A stretch of 64,000 bases of DNA from Whalleya microplaca (taxonomy: Eukaryota; Ascomycota; Sordariomycetes; Xylariales; Xylariaceae), in NCBI GenBank assembly GCA_022497155.1, contig MU385750.1:372001-436000 (forward strand), given 5' to 3'. Under the pieces are notes generated by a model. The model did no database searches. It was not told where the DNA came from and saw nothing but the letters and a program-made list of their open reading frames with translations. Position numbers and translations under genes: made by a program. Positions 1 to 10,300 of the stretch are shown in pieces. Numbering within the stretch: the stretch's first letter is position 1; each line of letters starts with the position of its first letter.

Positions 1-255
1 TAAGCTGGTGGGGTCAGGGGGAGACGTGGGTTCAAATCGGCTATTGAGCGAGCAAATACCAGATGCGTTAGGGACTTATGGCAACTTCGCTAGAGTGTGG
101 TAACCCGTCTCATTATAGCAATCTGGCGGCGCCCACTCTGTATCAGGTCCAGAAGGCTTACACTGCTCGATTTTTTTTTCGATTTTTTTTCTATACATTT
201 CATTAACTGTATTGATTACAGAAGACATGGGCCTAATATATATCATCATATATCC
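1..255. other. intergenic, 3' flank of chromodomain gene
   Basis: No coding feature is supported here. A T-rich run at about 170-190 lies downstream of the stop codon of the minus-strand gene ending at 256 and may be part of its 3' untranslated or terminator region. Confidence 0.5.
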
Positions 256-2139
256 TTACTTCCGAGCCTTACCTTTTCGCGTCCTGGTGGAAAAGCTTCT
301 CCAATAATCTTGAGTTATCTGGGGCGCGATATTGACAGCATCCTCCCAAGTCTCTTTCTCTTTTGGAGACCATTGATCGCCTTCCCAGCGTACCTTGTAA
401 GACCTCACCTGTCTGCGTGACACACCCTTGGGCCGGTGATCGAGCAGAGCCTCGACGGGGTATTCAGTTCTCCCGTTTTCTGAGCAAGTGTCGTCGCTAA
501 CATTATAGTCATCGTCACTAACGGTGTTGCGGCTCGGCTCGACTCCGAGGCTACAGTCGGATGAAATACTAAGAGCCGCTAACGTAGAGGCATTCGAATG
601 TGGAGAAGCCCTCTTTGATAGACTCGAAGCTGGCGTTGATGGTTGGCGCTTTGTAGGACAGTTCGCAAGACCTTTACTAGAACGTAGATTCATCTGATGT
701 CGAGAAGGTGATGGACTTACCTTGGCGCTGCTCAGAGTAGCCGGGTGCGAGGTCGGCGCTACGATGATCTCAGGGATTGTAGTCTTGGCGCCCTTCGATG
801 AGCCTCTGTTCGACTTCCTATCCCGATGTCCCGCCGCACGAGGCCTAGCAGTTCTGGCATGACCACGACGAGTTCCGGGAGATGCAGAAGACTGGAAAGG
901 TGCCTGCTGAGGACATGACGACGGGTTGGACTGGTGAGTCCATTGTGGGTAGCCTAGCCACTGCGGTATTAACATAGGCGGGTTCATAGGCGGAACGGTG
1001 AAGGGATAAGGCATGTATGGCATATAACCACCCATCGGCGACATCACGAAATGCGTAGGTGGGAAACTAGACGGCGGCATAAGCGAGTTTGGGTCGAAAG
1101 GGACGGTCCCCGTATCCGGGGTTATAATACCTGCACCGGGCATCCATGGAAGAAACTGGGGATCCATCGCCACCTGCTGCGCCGTCGTCGACAATAGGTT
1201 CCGGTCCAGAGCCGATGAGGCGAAGTTATCGGAGCTTCTCCCCAACCCCCTCTCCCACCCTAGATCCGGGGAGTACGCCCAGGGAACGAGCGCGGGATCC
1301 TGATCACCCAACAAGGCGGCAAGACTCTCCATACTCCCGCTCTGGAGCTGCGACCAAACCTCGACGTCCCGAGGCCAGGGCGTAGCGCCCTCGTCCTTCT
1401 TGCTCCATCCCTCCACGACCAGCCCCAGACCCATGGAGGTGCCCCAGTTCTGCTCGGGGTCGGCCTCCCGGCCCGGCCGCACGAAGGCCTCGCCCCGCGC
1501 GGTCTTCAGATCCCACATTTTGGCCATCTGCGCGAGCACGCCCTCGGCGCAGCGGATCACGTGGTCGAGGCGCTCCCGCTGCTTCAGCGGCTCCTGTCGC
1601 TGCTCGAGCACAGCGTCGGTGACGGGGCTCTCGCCCTGTTCCCCGGCGGCCCCGGCCTGGGAAAGTGTCCGGGTAATCCGGGCGCGATACGTCTCGGCGA
1701 GTGCCAGCTCGACGCCTGTCTTGAAAAAATGAGCCGCCATCGCGAGGACGGCGGGGTCGGAGCGGAGGAACGGCTGCAGGAAGCCGGTATCGCCGTCCCA
1801 GCTATCGCCGGTGTGGACGAATTGGTGGTACTTGACCCAAACGGTACATTTCCAGCCTGCGCCTGTGTTTCTGATGTGAGTATCAGTTGTGGCTGTGGTT
1901 GTGTTAGCGGTCACGTCCCATCTACAGACGTCTCGGCGCTCAATCCGGCAGCAGCCGCTATGCCACGGGCACGCCTCCTCGAGTCTGGACTGCCCAAGGC
2001 GGCATGGATAATCGCACTTGCGGACAACTGGATCCTGGAAAGGGCTACGGAGCTGATACCCCGTGACGGGGTGGAGGGTACTGAGGAAGCGGGAGTCGTG
2101 GTCCGGGGTGGTGTGATGGATGTAGAGGTGGAAGCACAT
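256..2139 (-). CDS. Chromodomain-like protein, 627 aa
   Basis: Single open exon starting at an ATG (2139). The same frame has a stop further upstream (near 2180), so this is the first usable ATG unless an upstream exon is spliced on. Residues about 559-616 read as a chromodomain: an EYPVEALLDHR opening strand, YKVRWEGD in the middle, then TWEDAVNIAP and a closing helix ending YWRSF. This is the fold that binds methylated histone tails or sits in retroelement integrases. The N-terminal 120 residues are Cys/His-rich (a cluster around KCDYPC, ACPWHSGCC, VCRW). The middle (about 330-400) is rich in Met, Pro and aromatic residues. Residues 410-555 are Ser/Arg/Lys-rich and probably disordered. The basic C-terminus (RTRKGKARK) looks like a nuclear localisation signal. 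A nuclear, chromatin-associated role is inferred. The chromodomain lacks one of the usual aromatic-cage residues at the position I expect, so methyl-lysine binding is unproven. No paralogue or retroelement pol sequence adjoins it. Confidence 0.75.
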   Translation of the reverse strand: MCFHLYIHHTTPDHDSRFLSTLHPVTGYQLRSPFQDPVVRKCDYPCRLGQSRLEEACPWHSGCCRIERRDVCRWDVTANTTTATTDTHIRNTGAGWKCTVWVKYHQFVHTGDSWDGDTGFLQPFLRSDPAVLAMAAHFFKTGVELALAETYRARITRTLSQAGAAGEQGESPVTDAVLEQRQEPLKQRERLDHVIRCAEGVLAQMAKMWDLKTARGEAFVRPGREADPEQNWGTSMGLGLVVEGWSKKDEGATPWPRDVEVWSQLQSGSMESLAALLGDQDPALVPWAYSPDLGWERGLGRSSDNFASSALDRNLLSTTAQQVAMDPQFLPWMPGAGIITPDTGTVPFDPNSLMPPSSFPPTHFVMSPMGGYMPYMPYPFTVPPMNPPMLIPQWLGYPQWTHQSNPSSCPQQAPFQSSASPGTRRGHARTARPRAAGHRDRKSNRGSSKGAKTTIPEIIVAPTSHPATLSSAKVSPSPSRHQMNLRSSKGLANCPTKRQPSTPASSLSKRASPHSNASTLAALSISSDCSLGVEPSRNTVSDDDYNVSDDTCSENGRTEYPVEALLDHRPKGVSRRQVRSYKVRWEGDQWSPKEKETWEDAVNIAPQITQDYWRSFSTRTRKGKARK

Positions 2140-4098
2140 TTCAGCGATGGTGAGAATAAAAAGAGTGGATCGGCTACGTGCTTATGTGTGTTATTTGTTG
2201 ACTTACCGTGGTGACAAAGCTTGTCTGTCACGCCGCGTTGATATGTCGAGAGGTTACCTATCAATCTAGGCGATTGTCCAAGGGGAGGGATGATGGCTTA
2301 TGAGCAAGTAGTTAAAGTGAGCTGAACAATACCATGTTCACCGGCAGTAATTCTTTGTCTCGGCAACAAGGTGATCGATTTGTTTCATTCACAATTCGAA
2401 ATCGAATAGTGTTTCAATAGCACAATAATCTTGTTCTCATCCAGGTCAAGCAACGTCTTTGTTCCATCCTCGCAGGCTCACCCATCTCCAACCTACACGG
2501 CCGGCCCTCAATCGACAAGTCCTAGATAGCCGCACCCACTTTCCAACAGAATATACGGACCTAGTCAGAGAACTCTTCCCGTCTAAGGCAACGTGGGTAG
2601 TTTCTCAAGCATCGGCATTCAACTTGTGTCTATTCAGATGTCTACCATCCCAGCGACATCGGACCCCGTGTGTCATTCAGCCGCTTAGATCGGCAACGGG
2701 TTGCCATGGTCTAGATGCTCATCCGCACATCCGCTGGTCACCCGAGCATAACCACGGCCGAACAGAGAGCTCAATCTCAAATCGCACGTATGCACCTACG
2801 GTTCTACGGTCCGCACAGAGCCGAGCTCGGTAGGCGTGTAGTCAATGACCCGAACGCACGCGGGGTTACATTTGAGGCTGAGTGGGCATTGCGCGCTACT
2901 CCTGAACAGGGAGCTAGCTCCGCGTACCAATAGATGGCGCCATTGAGCAAATAACGTATGCCTGTCCGCCCGTCTGTCTGCCGGTCTGACCTGTCCCTCC
3001 GTTCGAGAGGCACATACTCACCTATGTAAACCACGTCAAACGAAGCGGCAATTTATCTGGTGACGTGGTCGGGTATTCGGGATCCGTATGCTATAGGTAC
3101 TTGGTAGGTTGGTCTGGCAAGGTGCTCGCGGCCCCCCTCTCCGTAGTCTCCATGCGGCTTACTGTGACAAAACAGCGCAACCAATCGAGGCTCCTACGCA
3201 CCACCGCATACGAATATAGTGTGGCTTTTGTGTAACCGATAGCTACGGTATTGATCTGAGCTCCATGGAGCTGCGCACCAGACGACGGTAGTACTATAAG
3301 AGCTTGGCGGGGTGCGATCCGCAATGATAATTCCCCTGAAGGTAAACCGACCCGATAAAGCTTCGGTACTCCTCAATGATCTCCCTTACACTTGTTGGGG
3401 ATATCTGTGGGGAGGCGCATGACCTTGTGAGCTCGCCCTCGAGGGTTTGCGGGGTCTCGGGATAATTTATATTATTGTTACTGTTGAGACCAAAGAGGAT
3501 ACCGAGAGAGTAAGAGAGCGAGTGAGTGGGTGAGTGGGTGAGTGGGAGAGTGAGTGAAAAGGCGGGAAGACGGTTACCAATGGCACAGCCGACTAGTGAA
3601 TCGAAGAGGTTTGTGTAGTCTGTTAGTAAACTACCTAGAGAAGCAAGCGATCCATCCCGCGATCCTGCCCAGCGCTGAAGCCGTCGCGAGGGCCTCATTA
3701 CCATGCCATGCGTCTCGTCTCGTGTCTCAACGCCGGCCTCGGGCTTTCCATTCGTTCAACCAGTGAACAACAGTATACAACAACATGCTGTAGTAGAGAT
3801 CGGGGGATCATTTGTGTGACCGGCCCCGCTCTCTCTCTCTCTCTCTCTTGCTTTCTCCCCCTTCCTTTCTTCCTCTCTTCCTCTCTTCCTCTCCCCCCCT
3901 CCCTCCATGAACAGTGATCATGGTAATAATAATAGTAATGATGATGATAATGCCAAAATCTGCCGTCGCGGCCCCTCTCGCGATCGGCCCGTACGTAAAT
4001 GCAGCCTCAAATATGTTGTGTGGTATCAATGCCGCTCCCAAGTAAACGCCAATCCCGAAACAAAGTATATGGTGTCGCTTTAGTGTGTATTGTCCCTC
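2140..4098. other. intergenic, simple repeats
   Basis: No convincing gene; the short open frames have no recognisable domain and mostly lack ATG starts. Visible structure: a GTGAGTGG-type minisatellite at about 3515-3560 and a pyrimidine tract at about 3828-3905 beginning with a (CT)n run. Confidence 0.5.
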
Positions 4099-4761
4099 CT
4101 AACCGGCCATGCTGTCATCCCCCATGCCCCGATCCTTGCGCTCTTCCTGCAGCATGCGAATGAGCTTGTTGATCGTTCCTCCGTCGCGCAGCTTCTCCAC
4201 CTCGCGCACCGCCTCGTCTTCGCTCATCCCTTCGTTATTGATGAATTCTTTGATCTTGTCCCAGATGACCTTTCGTCTCGAGTACCAGGTGCGGCCCCGC
4301 GGCTCCGGTCGCCAACGCGAACCCCACGTCGCATCCAGCCACTCGATGGAGTGCTGGCCGTCCATGCCCTGGCGATACTCCCTCCATACTTCCTCCACGG
4401 TGCCGACCGTCCGGTAGTCGTACTGAGGTGGGCCCGTGGATTGGGGCGTTTGCGCAGTAGGTCTAGGCTGAACAGGGTGAGAGGACGAGGACGGTGAAGA
4501 GGGATGGGGCCGAGCCGGGCGACTTGGGGTTTGTATCGTGGGCGGAGGCCTCGGGTACGGAACAGCCGTCTGTTGGCCAGGTGCCGAGGCAGCAGGAGGA
4601 GCAATGGGCCGAGCGGACGGGTCTCGAGGTTGTTCTCGAGGAGCGAGTGCCTACACAGAGAGAGAGGTAGGAACCGGTAAGCAAACGAAGGACGACGAAC
4701 GAAGCATGAAGAGCAGCGGAACAGCAGAAAATGAATGACAAACGAACGAACGAACGAATGA

Positions 4762-4797
<36 letters not shown>

Positions 4798-5761
4798 TGT
4801 GTGTGTGTGTGTGTCCGTGTGTGTGTGTGTGTGTGTCCGTGTGTGTGTTTTAATATAGGCGGGGTAGACATACTGATGCGGCCGCCTGGTGGGAGGCGAT
4901 TAAAGCCCCGCGCAGGTCGTTCAGCTGCTGGTTGATGGTGTCATATTGCGCCGAGATACGGGCGAAACAGTGCTGATGTTGCATTTGGACCTGTAGAATG
5001 GTGGCGATCAATTGCTCGGGTGTCTTGCCCAGCAGCTGGTCCTCGGTCACAGCAGCAGGCAGGGCGGACATGACAGCCTGAGGTTGAAGAAGATGGTGTT
5101 GATGATGATGATGATGATGATGGGAGGATTGGGGTTGGGGTTGAGTTTGGGGATGGGATTGGAATTGGGACTGGTGAGATTGGGACTGAGACTGGGACTG
5201 TGATTGGAGTTGGGATTGGGTTGCGGTCGTAGTCGGGGTGGCCGAGGCTGGCAGGGCTGGGGCGGGTTGTGGTTGTTGTTGTTGTTGTTGTTGATGATGA
5301 TGATACGAGGAGGAGGACGAAGAGGTCGGTTGTAGTAGATGTAGACCAGCTGTTGGACCTGCTGCTGTCGGGTTCGGGGCTGGCACTGATGCTGGCGCTG
5401 GCGCTGGCACGGGCACGGGCACTGGCACCCTATAAGCAGACGATGATGTAGACGTAGCCTGTCTTTTGGTACCTAGAGGCGTGGCGCTTGCGCCGGCACT
5501 GCGCTGCAGGTCGGCTGCAGCGGGTCGCTTCAAGCTCGCCCCTCCTGCTGCCCCTGCTGCCCCTGCTGCCCCTGCTGCCCCGGCTCCCCCTGCTGCTGCT
5601 GCACTAGGACCGGGGATGGGTACAGGGAGAGGCACAGGCACAGGCACAGGTACAGGCACAGGAGCTGAGGTAGTGGTGCTAGCGATGGTGGTTGGACCCG
5701 TGGGCGCGGCAGTCGATGGGGGCGGTATGCTAGTAAGGCCGGCCGAGGGCGAGGGCAGCAT
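4099..5761 (-). CDS. GCR1_C-domain transcription-factor-like protein, two exons, about 479 aa
   Basis: Exon 1 runs 5761-4874 and exon 2 runs 4650-4099. The intron (4651-4873, 223 bp) has donor GTATGT and acceptor GTGTAG, and joining the exons keeps phase 0. The ATG at 5761 is the first in frame; upstream in-frame sequence has only non-ATG starts. The N-terminal 230 residues are low complexity: Pro-Val repeats, a Gly-Ala tract, poly-Gln, poly-His, Gln-Ser repeats. Residues about 240-292 form a probable coiled coil or dimerisation helix (LLGKTPEQLIATILQ through DLRGALIASHQ). After a Pro/Ser-rich linker, residues about 380-470 match the DNA-binding domain of Gcr1/Hot1-type regulators (GCR1_C): VEEVWREYRQG, WGSRW, YSRRKVIWDKI, then a helix ending NKLIRMLQEE. 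The role is inferred as a nuclear sequence-specific regulator. GCR1_C also occurs at the C-terminus of Crypton recombinases, but no tyrosine-recombinase motifs are present. The low-complexity tracts suggest length polymorphism. Confidence 0.82.
4651..4873 (-). repeat. Dinucleotide-repeat-filled intron of the GCR1_C gene
   Basis: On the transcript strand the intron contains interrupted CA repeats followed by a long CT run and CATT/CGTT tetranucleotides. It is longer than the other introns in this window (51-123 bp). The pyrimidine-rich run ends well before the acceptor. Confidence 0.8.
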
Positions 5762-7329
5762 GACGGACCCGATCTGGTTATGCCTACGCCTATGCTTATG
5801 CAAGCACGCAACAAAATGCGTGGGCCGACCGGTAACAGATGATGCAGTAGCAGCGGTAGGGCGGACAAGAAAAGCAGCCGGCTGGTTGGTGGGATAAAAT
5901 TGGGATGATAATAAACAATAATAATCTGTAATAATAAGCAAGAAAGGAAAAAGGGAAGAAAATAGAAAACTGAAAAACAGAGACAAATAAGAATAAGAAT
6001 AAGAATAAGAATAAGAATAAGAATAAAATAAAAAGAATAAAAGAATCAGAAAAATAAAAATAGAATTATATTAGTTGATCTGATCGGCTGCCCTTTTTTT
6101 TTTTTTTTTACCAATAGGTAGGTATGGTAGGTATGTATGTATGTTCAAGAAGGTAAAACCAGAAGGCAAGAAGAAAACGCAGGAGAGGAGGGATCAGACA
6201 AAAAAAAATCCGGGCTAGCCGGGGGGGGGAGAGTCTATTGTAGTTGAAGAGAAGTTATGCTAAGTATGCAGTCGAGGCAGAAGGAAGTAGATAGATAGTA
6301 AGAAGTGAAGAGAGTAAAGAAGTGAGGGAGAGCGAGACAGAGATTCGATGATGAGGCTAGGTAGGGTAAGGGTAGATAGGCAGGTAAGTAGGTAGGCAGG
6401 TAGGTAACCTAGGCAGATAGGCAAAGCAGGCGAGCAGGCAGGCAGGCCGGCAGGCCGGCAGGCAAGCAAGCAAGCAGGCCAATACTGTAGGTAGGTAGGT
6501 ATGTATGGATGTATGGATGTATGTAGGTATGTAAGTAGGTAGACAGGTAGACAGGTAGACAGGTAGACAGATAGGTAGATAGGTAGAGGGAGGCAGAGTT
6601 TAGGTCGGTAGGCTCGTGGGGGAATATTCTAGTCTACCTCCTCTCTCTCTCTCTCTCTCTCTCTCTACCTTACCTAGGTCGTGAGCGGAGTGAGTGAGTG
6701 AGTGAGTGGTTGGTTCAAGGCTGCACGATGAGGGTGGGATGAGATGAGATGAGACGAGACAAGATAGGTGATAGTCGGCAACGGCATCAGCAAGCATCAG
6801 CAGCAGCGGCGGCGGCGGTGGTGGTAGCAGCGGCAGCGGCAGCAACAGCAACAGCAACAGCAACACTGGTACCAAGCAACGCAACGACAGCGCCCAGTTG
6901 ACGACATCAGCTCAGCATAGCATAATAATATGTAGGAAATGCGACCAAAGGTTCACCGGGAATTCCTGGGACAGCAGCATGCATTCCCTCCTTGTACATA
7001 TGTAGGTGGATGTAAGTGTAATGCAAAAGTGTGTTGTCCCCAGAGGAAACCCAAGAGAGGGTACGTAAGTGTAGGTTTGTGTTCCACGTTTGACTGCGGT
7101 CACCTGCGGTGTGGCAGTTGTCAACGTGTTGGTGACATGGTTGGCTAGTTGGTTGGTTTGGTTTGGTTTGGTTGATTTGGTTGGATGGTTGGTTGGTTGG
7201 TCTTATTGTGCTCTCAATTCCCTTTCTTTGTTGGTGGCTACTAACTAGGTTACAGATTAAGTTGGCTGGCTGTCTCTCTGTCTGCTGGTGGTTGGCAAGT
7301 TGGCAGCAACTTGGTAACTTGGTAATCTT

Positions 7330-7371
<42 letters not shown>

Positions 7372-10300
7372 CTTTCTCCGGCCGGTGGGTAGGGATGGAT
7401 GGATGAATGAATGAATGATTGAATTGGATGTCAAGGCGCTGCTGCACCAGCAATGAGCAATACTGATAAATGTTATTACTTACATACCTTACCTACCCTA
7501 GCTAATAAATACTCAATAAATAGCTAAAAGGTAATGACCTGGTCACAGATCTGTACATATGAATTACATATGAAGGTAATGCGGACTACCTAGACGGGTA
7601 ATAAATGAAGACTTGAGCTGCAGGAAGGTTTGTTAGCTACAATAGGTAACTCTCTAATAACTGTTAGACTATGTATGTACCTAGTTAGGTATGTAAATTC
7701 AAATTCAAATTCTCAAATCCATGATCACTAGAATTTATCAGGCAGTTCTATCACGTGAAGCGTCACAGCTTACCTACTTAAGTATCTGTATATATACATA
7801 CATATATACATACGTAAATACCTACATACCTACGTCCTCATACCTACATCCATTAAGTACACCTGTATATGTAGGACTATTCCGTAGATGTAATGGATGT
7901 GAGTAGTACTACTATATGTAATGTTGTTTGCATGGAGCTGCTGTACTCTATCTAATTACTTTAACTAGGCTGGCTGGCTGGCTGGCTAGGGTGGCCTGGC
8001 CTTGGCCTGCCTTCCCATGCCTGCTTGCTTGGCAGCTACATGAACCCAGGTCCTACCCAGGTAACTCGGGCTGCTTGGGTAGTATCCGTTGGAGCAGTTG
8101 GAGCTAGCAACTCTTAGCAACTCAAGTACGGATGTATGTACCTGCTGTTATATCTGTCCCAGGTAGCTTACCGGGGTCCATCCCACGAAACAGCCTATCG
8201 GTATTACAAATACCGGCTAACAGCTCCTGTACTCGATCACGGTCGGTAAGGCATCGGTAAGGTACGTGCATACATGGTACCCGCCACACCGCCCGTCTGC
8301 GCACGGGTACATCATGTGCATGTACGTATGTACATATGTACATATGTATGTACTAGGTATGTAGCAAATGCGCTGATGCGGGTAATAAACCAGGAAACAT
8401 GGATGGGTGGATTGACACAGATTGACGCCCGGAGCCGTGTGTTGACACTGCCAGACGCGTCACACAGCACGCAACAACTTCTTCCACCGCCTTCAACAAG
8501 ACATCCATTCTGCCATACATACATACATACATACTTACATGCAAATACTAAAAATATTGTAAATGTGGACAGCCAAAGATTACTGTATTGTCGACTGCAT
8601 CTTATGGAAATCGATTTTGCAACCCCATATCCAATAAAGCCCACATACTACCACTGCTACTACTGCTACTACCACTACTTCTTTCTGCTAATAATGCTAC
8701 TGCTACTGCTGCTGCTACGTAGCATCTGGAATCCCCAGATCCCAATGCGATTGTCAGTCAGCACTTTGATAATGGAGATAACCGACGATCGTCGAATCAT
8801 CTGATAAGCTGTCAACTTTAATATACGCGCCATGCATTCTGGCATTCCGATTCTCATGATTCCTCGCCCACAAGCGCCAACCTGATGTCATCGGCGGAGT
8901 CGTGCTTTGGAATCCAGACCAATCTTTCGTATTTCCCGCGACAAATGCCCGCAACTCACGACACTATGTGTGTATGCGTATTGTATGTAGACGCCGCTTT
9001 GGTGCGGTTCAAGCCAGAATGTTCAACATGCATATGTGACTAACTGAACCGCCATCCACAATGCCCTAATTAGGTATATGTAGCCATATCATCTCTTGTC
9101 ACTCTTGCCAAGTCCATTGCGCCTCATCAACGCCTCCATCGACATCTCCATCGACATCTCCTAGCTATGTAGGTACTCGTCTTCTCTCCCCCGTTATCCG
9201 CTGCGCGCACTTCATCCTCCACATTTCGAGGTGCTATTATAGACCGGCTCTGCAGCCAGCACCTTCCGCGGAGCCTGACGATAATAAAGTCGCAGTTGGC
9301 GCTTAGAAGATAAGCTGTTGCATCCGCCTGGCCGATATCTCGAAAACGCATCAATACATTGAATGTCCTGCTCGAGAGATCAGATGATGAGCTAGATAAG
9401 CCATTGAAGGAGCGTGCACAATGTGTCATTCATAGGCTCTCTCTATCTCTCTCTCTTTCCTTCATCTATTATGTGCGGCCTCCAGCAAAGAAGAAGCTGC
9501 CTATTGACTAATTCTATTCGTGTAGGTACCGATTTGCATAGTAATGTGTAATTTGGTACAATAGTCATTGGGCACTCATTTACTATGTTATGTGTATGAA
9601 TATGACCAGAAAAATTTCATGCACTTGCAGATGTACACTCTCTTCGGCTCGGTTTACCTACTCTTGGGCCTGGCCAAGGATCAGTTAATGGTTAACCTTG
9701 TTATCACCTAATGGTGGTAACAATTCAAGAAACAAGTAGGTAACAAGTAAAAGCATAAAGTGCTAAAAGCAACAGCCCTAGCAGAACCTGAAGGTCATCA
9801 TAATAGCCCCCCGCAGCTAATGAGAAATAGCATGCCTGCCAAATTATTGTTATCTTAGAATTTTATGCAATCATACTCCACACATAGACGATAGAAGATA
9901 TCTGTTAATGTTCATGTGGGTATATGCGTACGTTAAATTTGCTCAAGGACATTGGTTATTAGAGCTTGTAAAACATGAATTTGTGCGTAGTAACAAGTTC
10001 ATAGATGTGTGGTAGATGCCTGCATGTCCTGAGGCTGATCTTAACTATAATTGTACATGCCACACGTTCATTCTCCAGCATTTATCTTGTTATTCTACTA
10101 TGCAGGTGACCCTTGAGGCGCTTAACAAACTTACCGTTAGCAGCTGAAGTGACTTCCACATATTCAGCGATCCCATATATACGCTTGTGTGTTAAAATTA
10201 CGCTTCAGTAATGCATTCAGGATGATTCCATATATCGAGCCATAATGCCTTGGAAACCGCTCTTGTCTGTAATAAATGTCACTGCGGAGCTGGCATACTT

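Noticed and set aside
20..60. B-box-like GGTTCAAATC at the window start
   Set aside because: The sequence around it cannot form a T-stem or the rest of a tRNA.
4099..5761. Crypton transposon (GCR1_C domain)
   Set aside because: No tyrosine-recombinase motifs or element ends; the spliced gene looks like a host regulator.
9127..9429. 100-codon minus-strand open frame with ATG
   Set aside because: No domain, low-complexity C-terminus and no supporting context.
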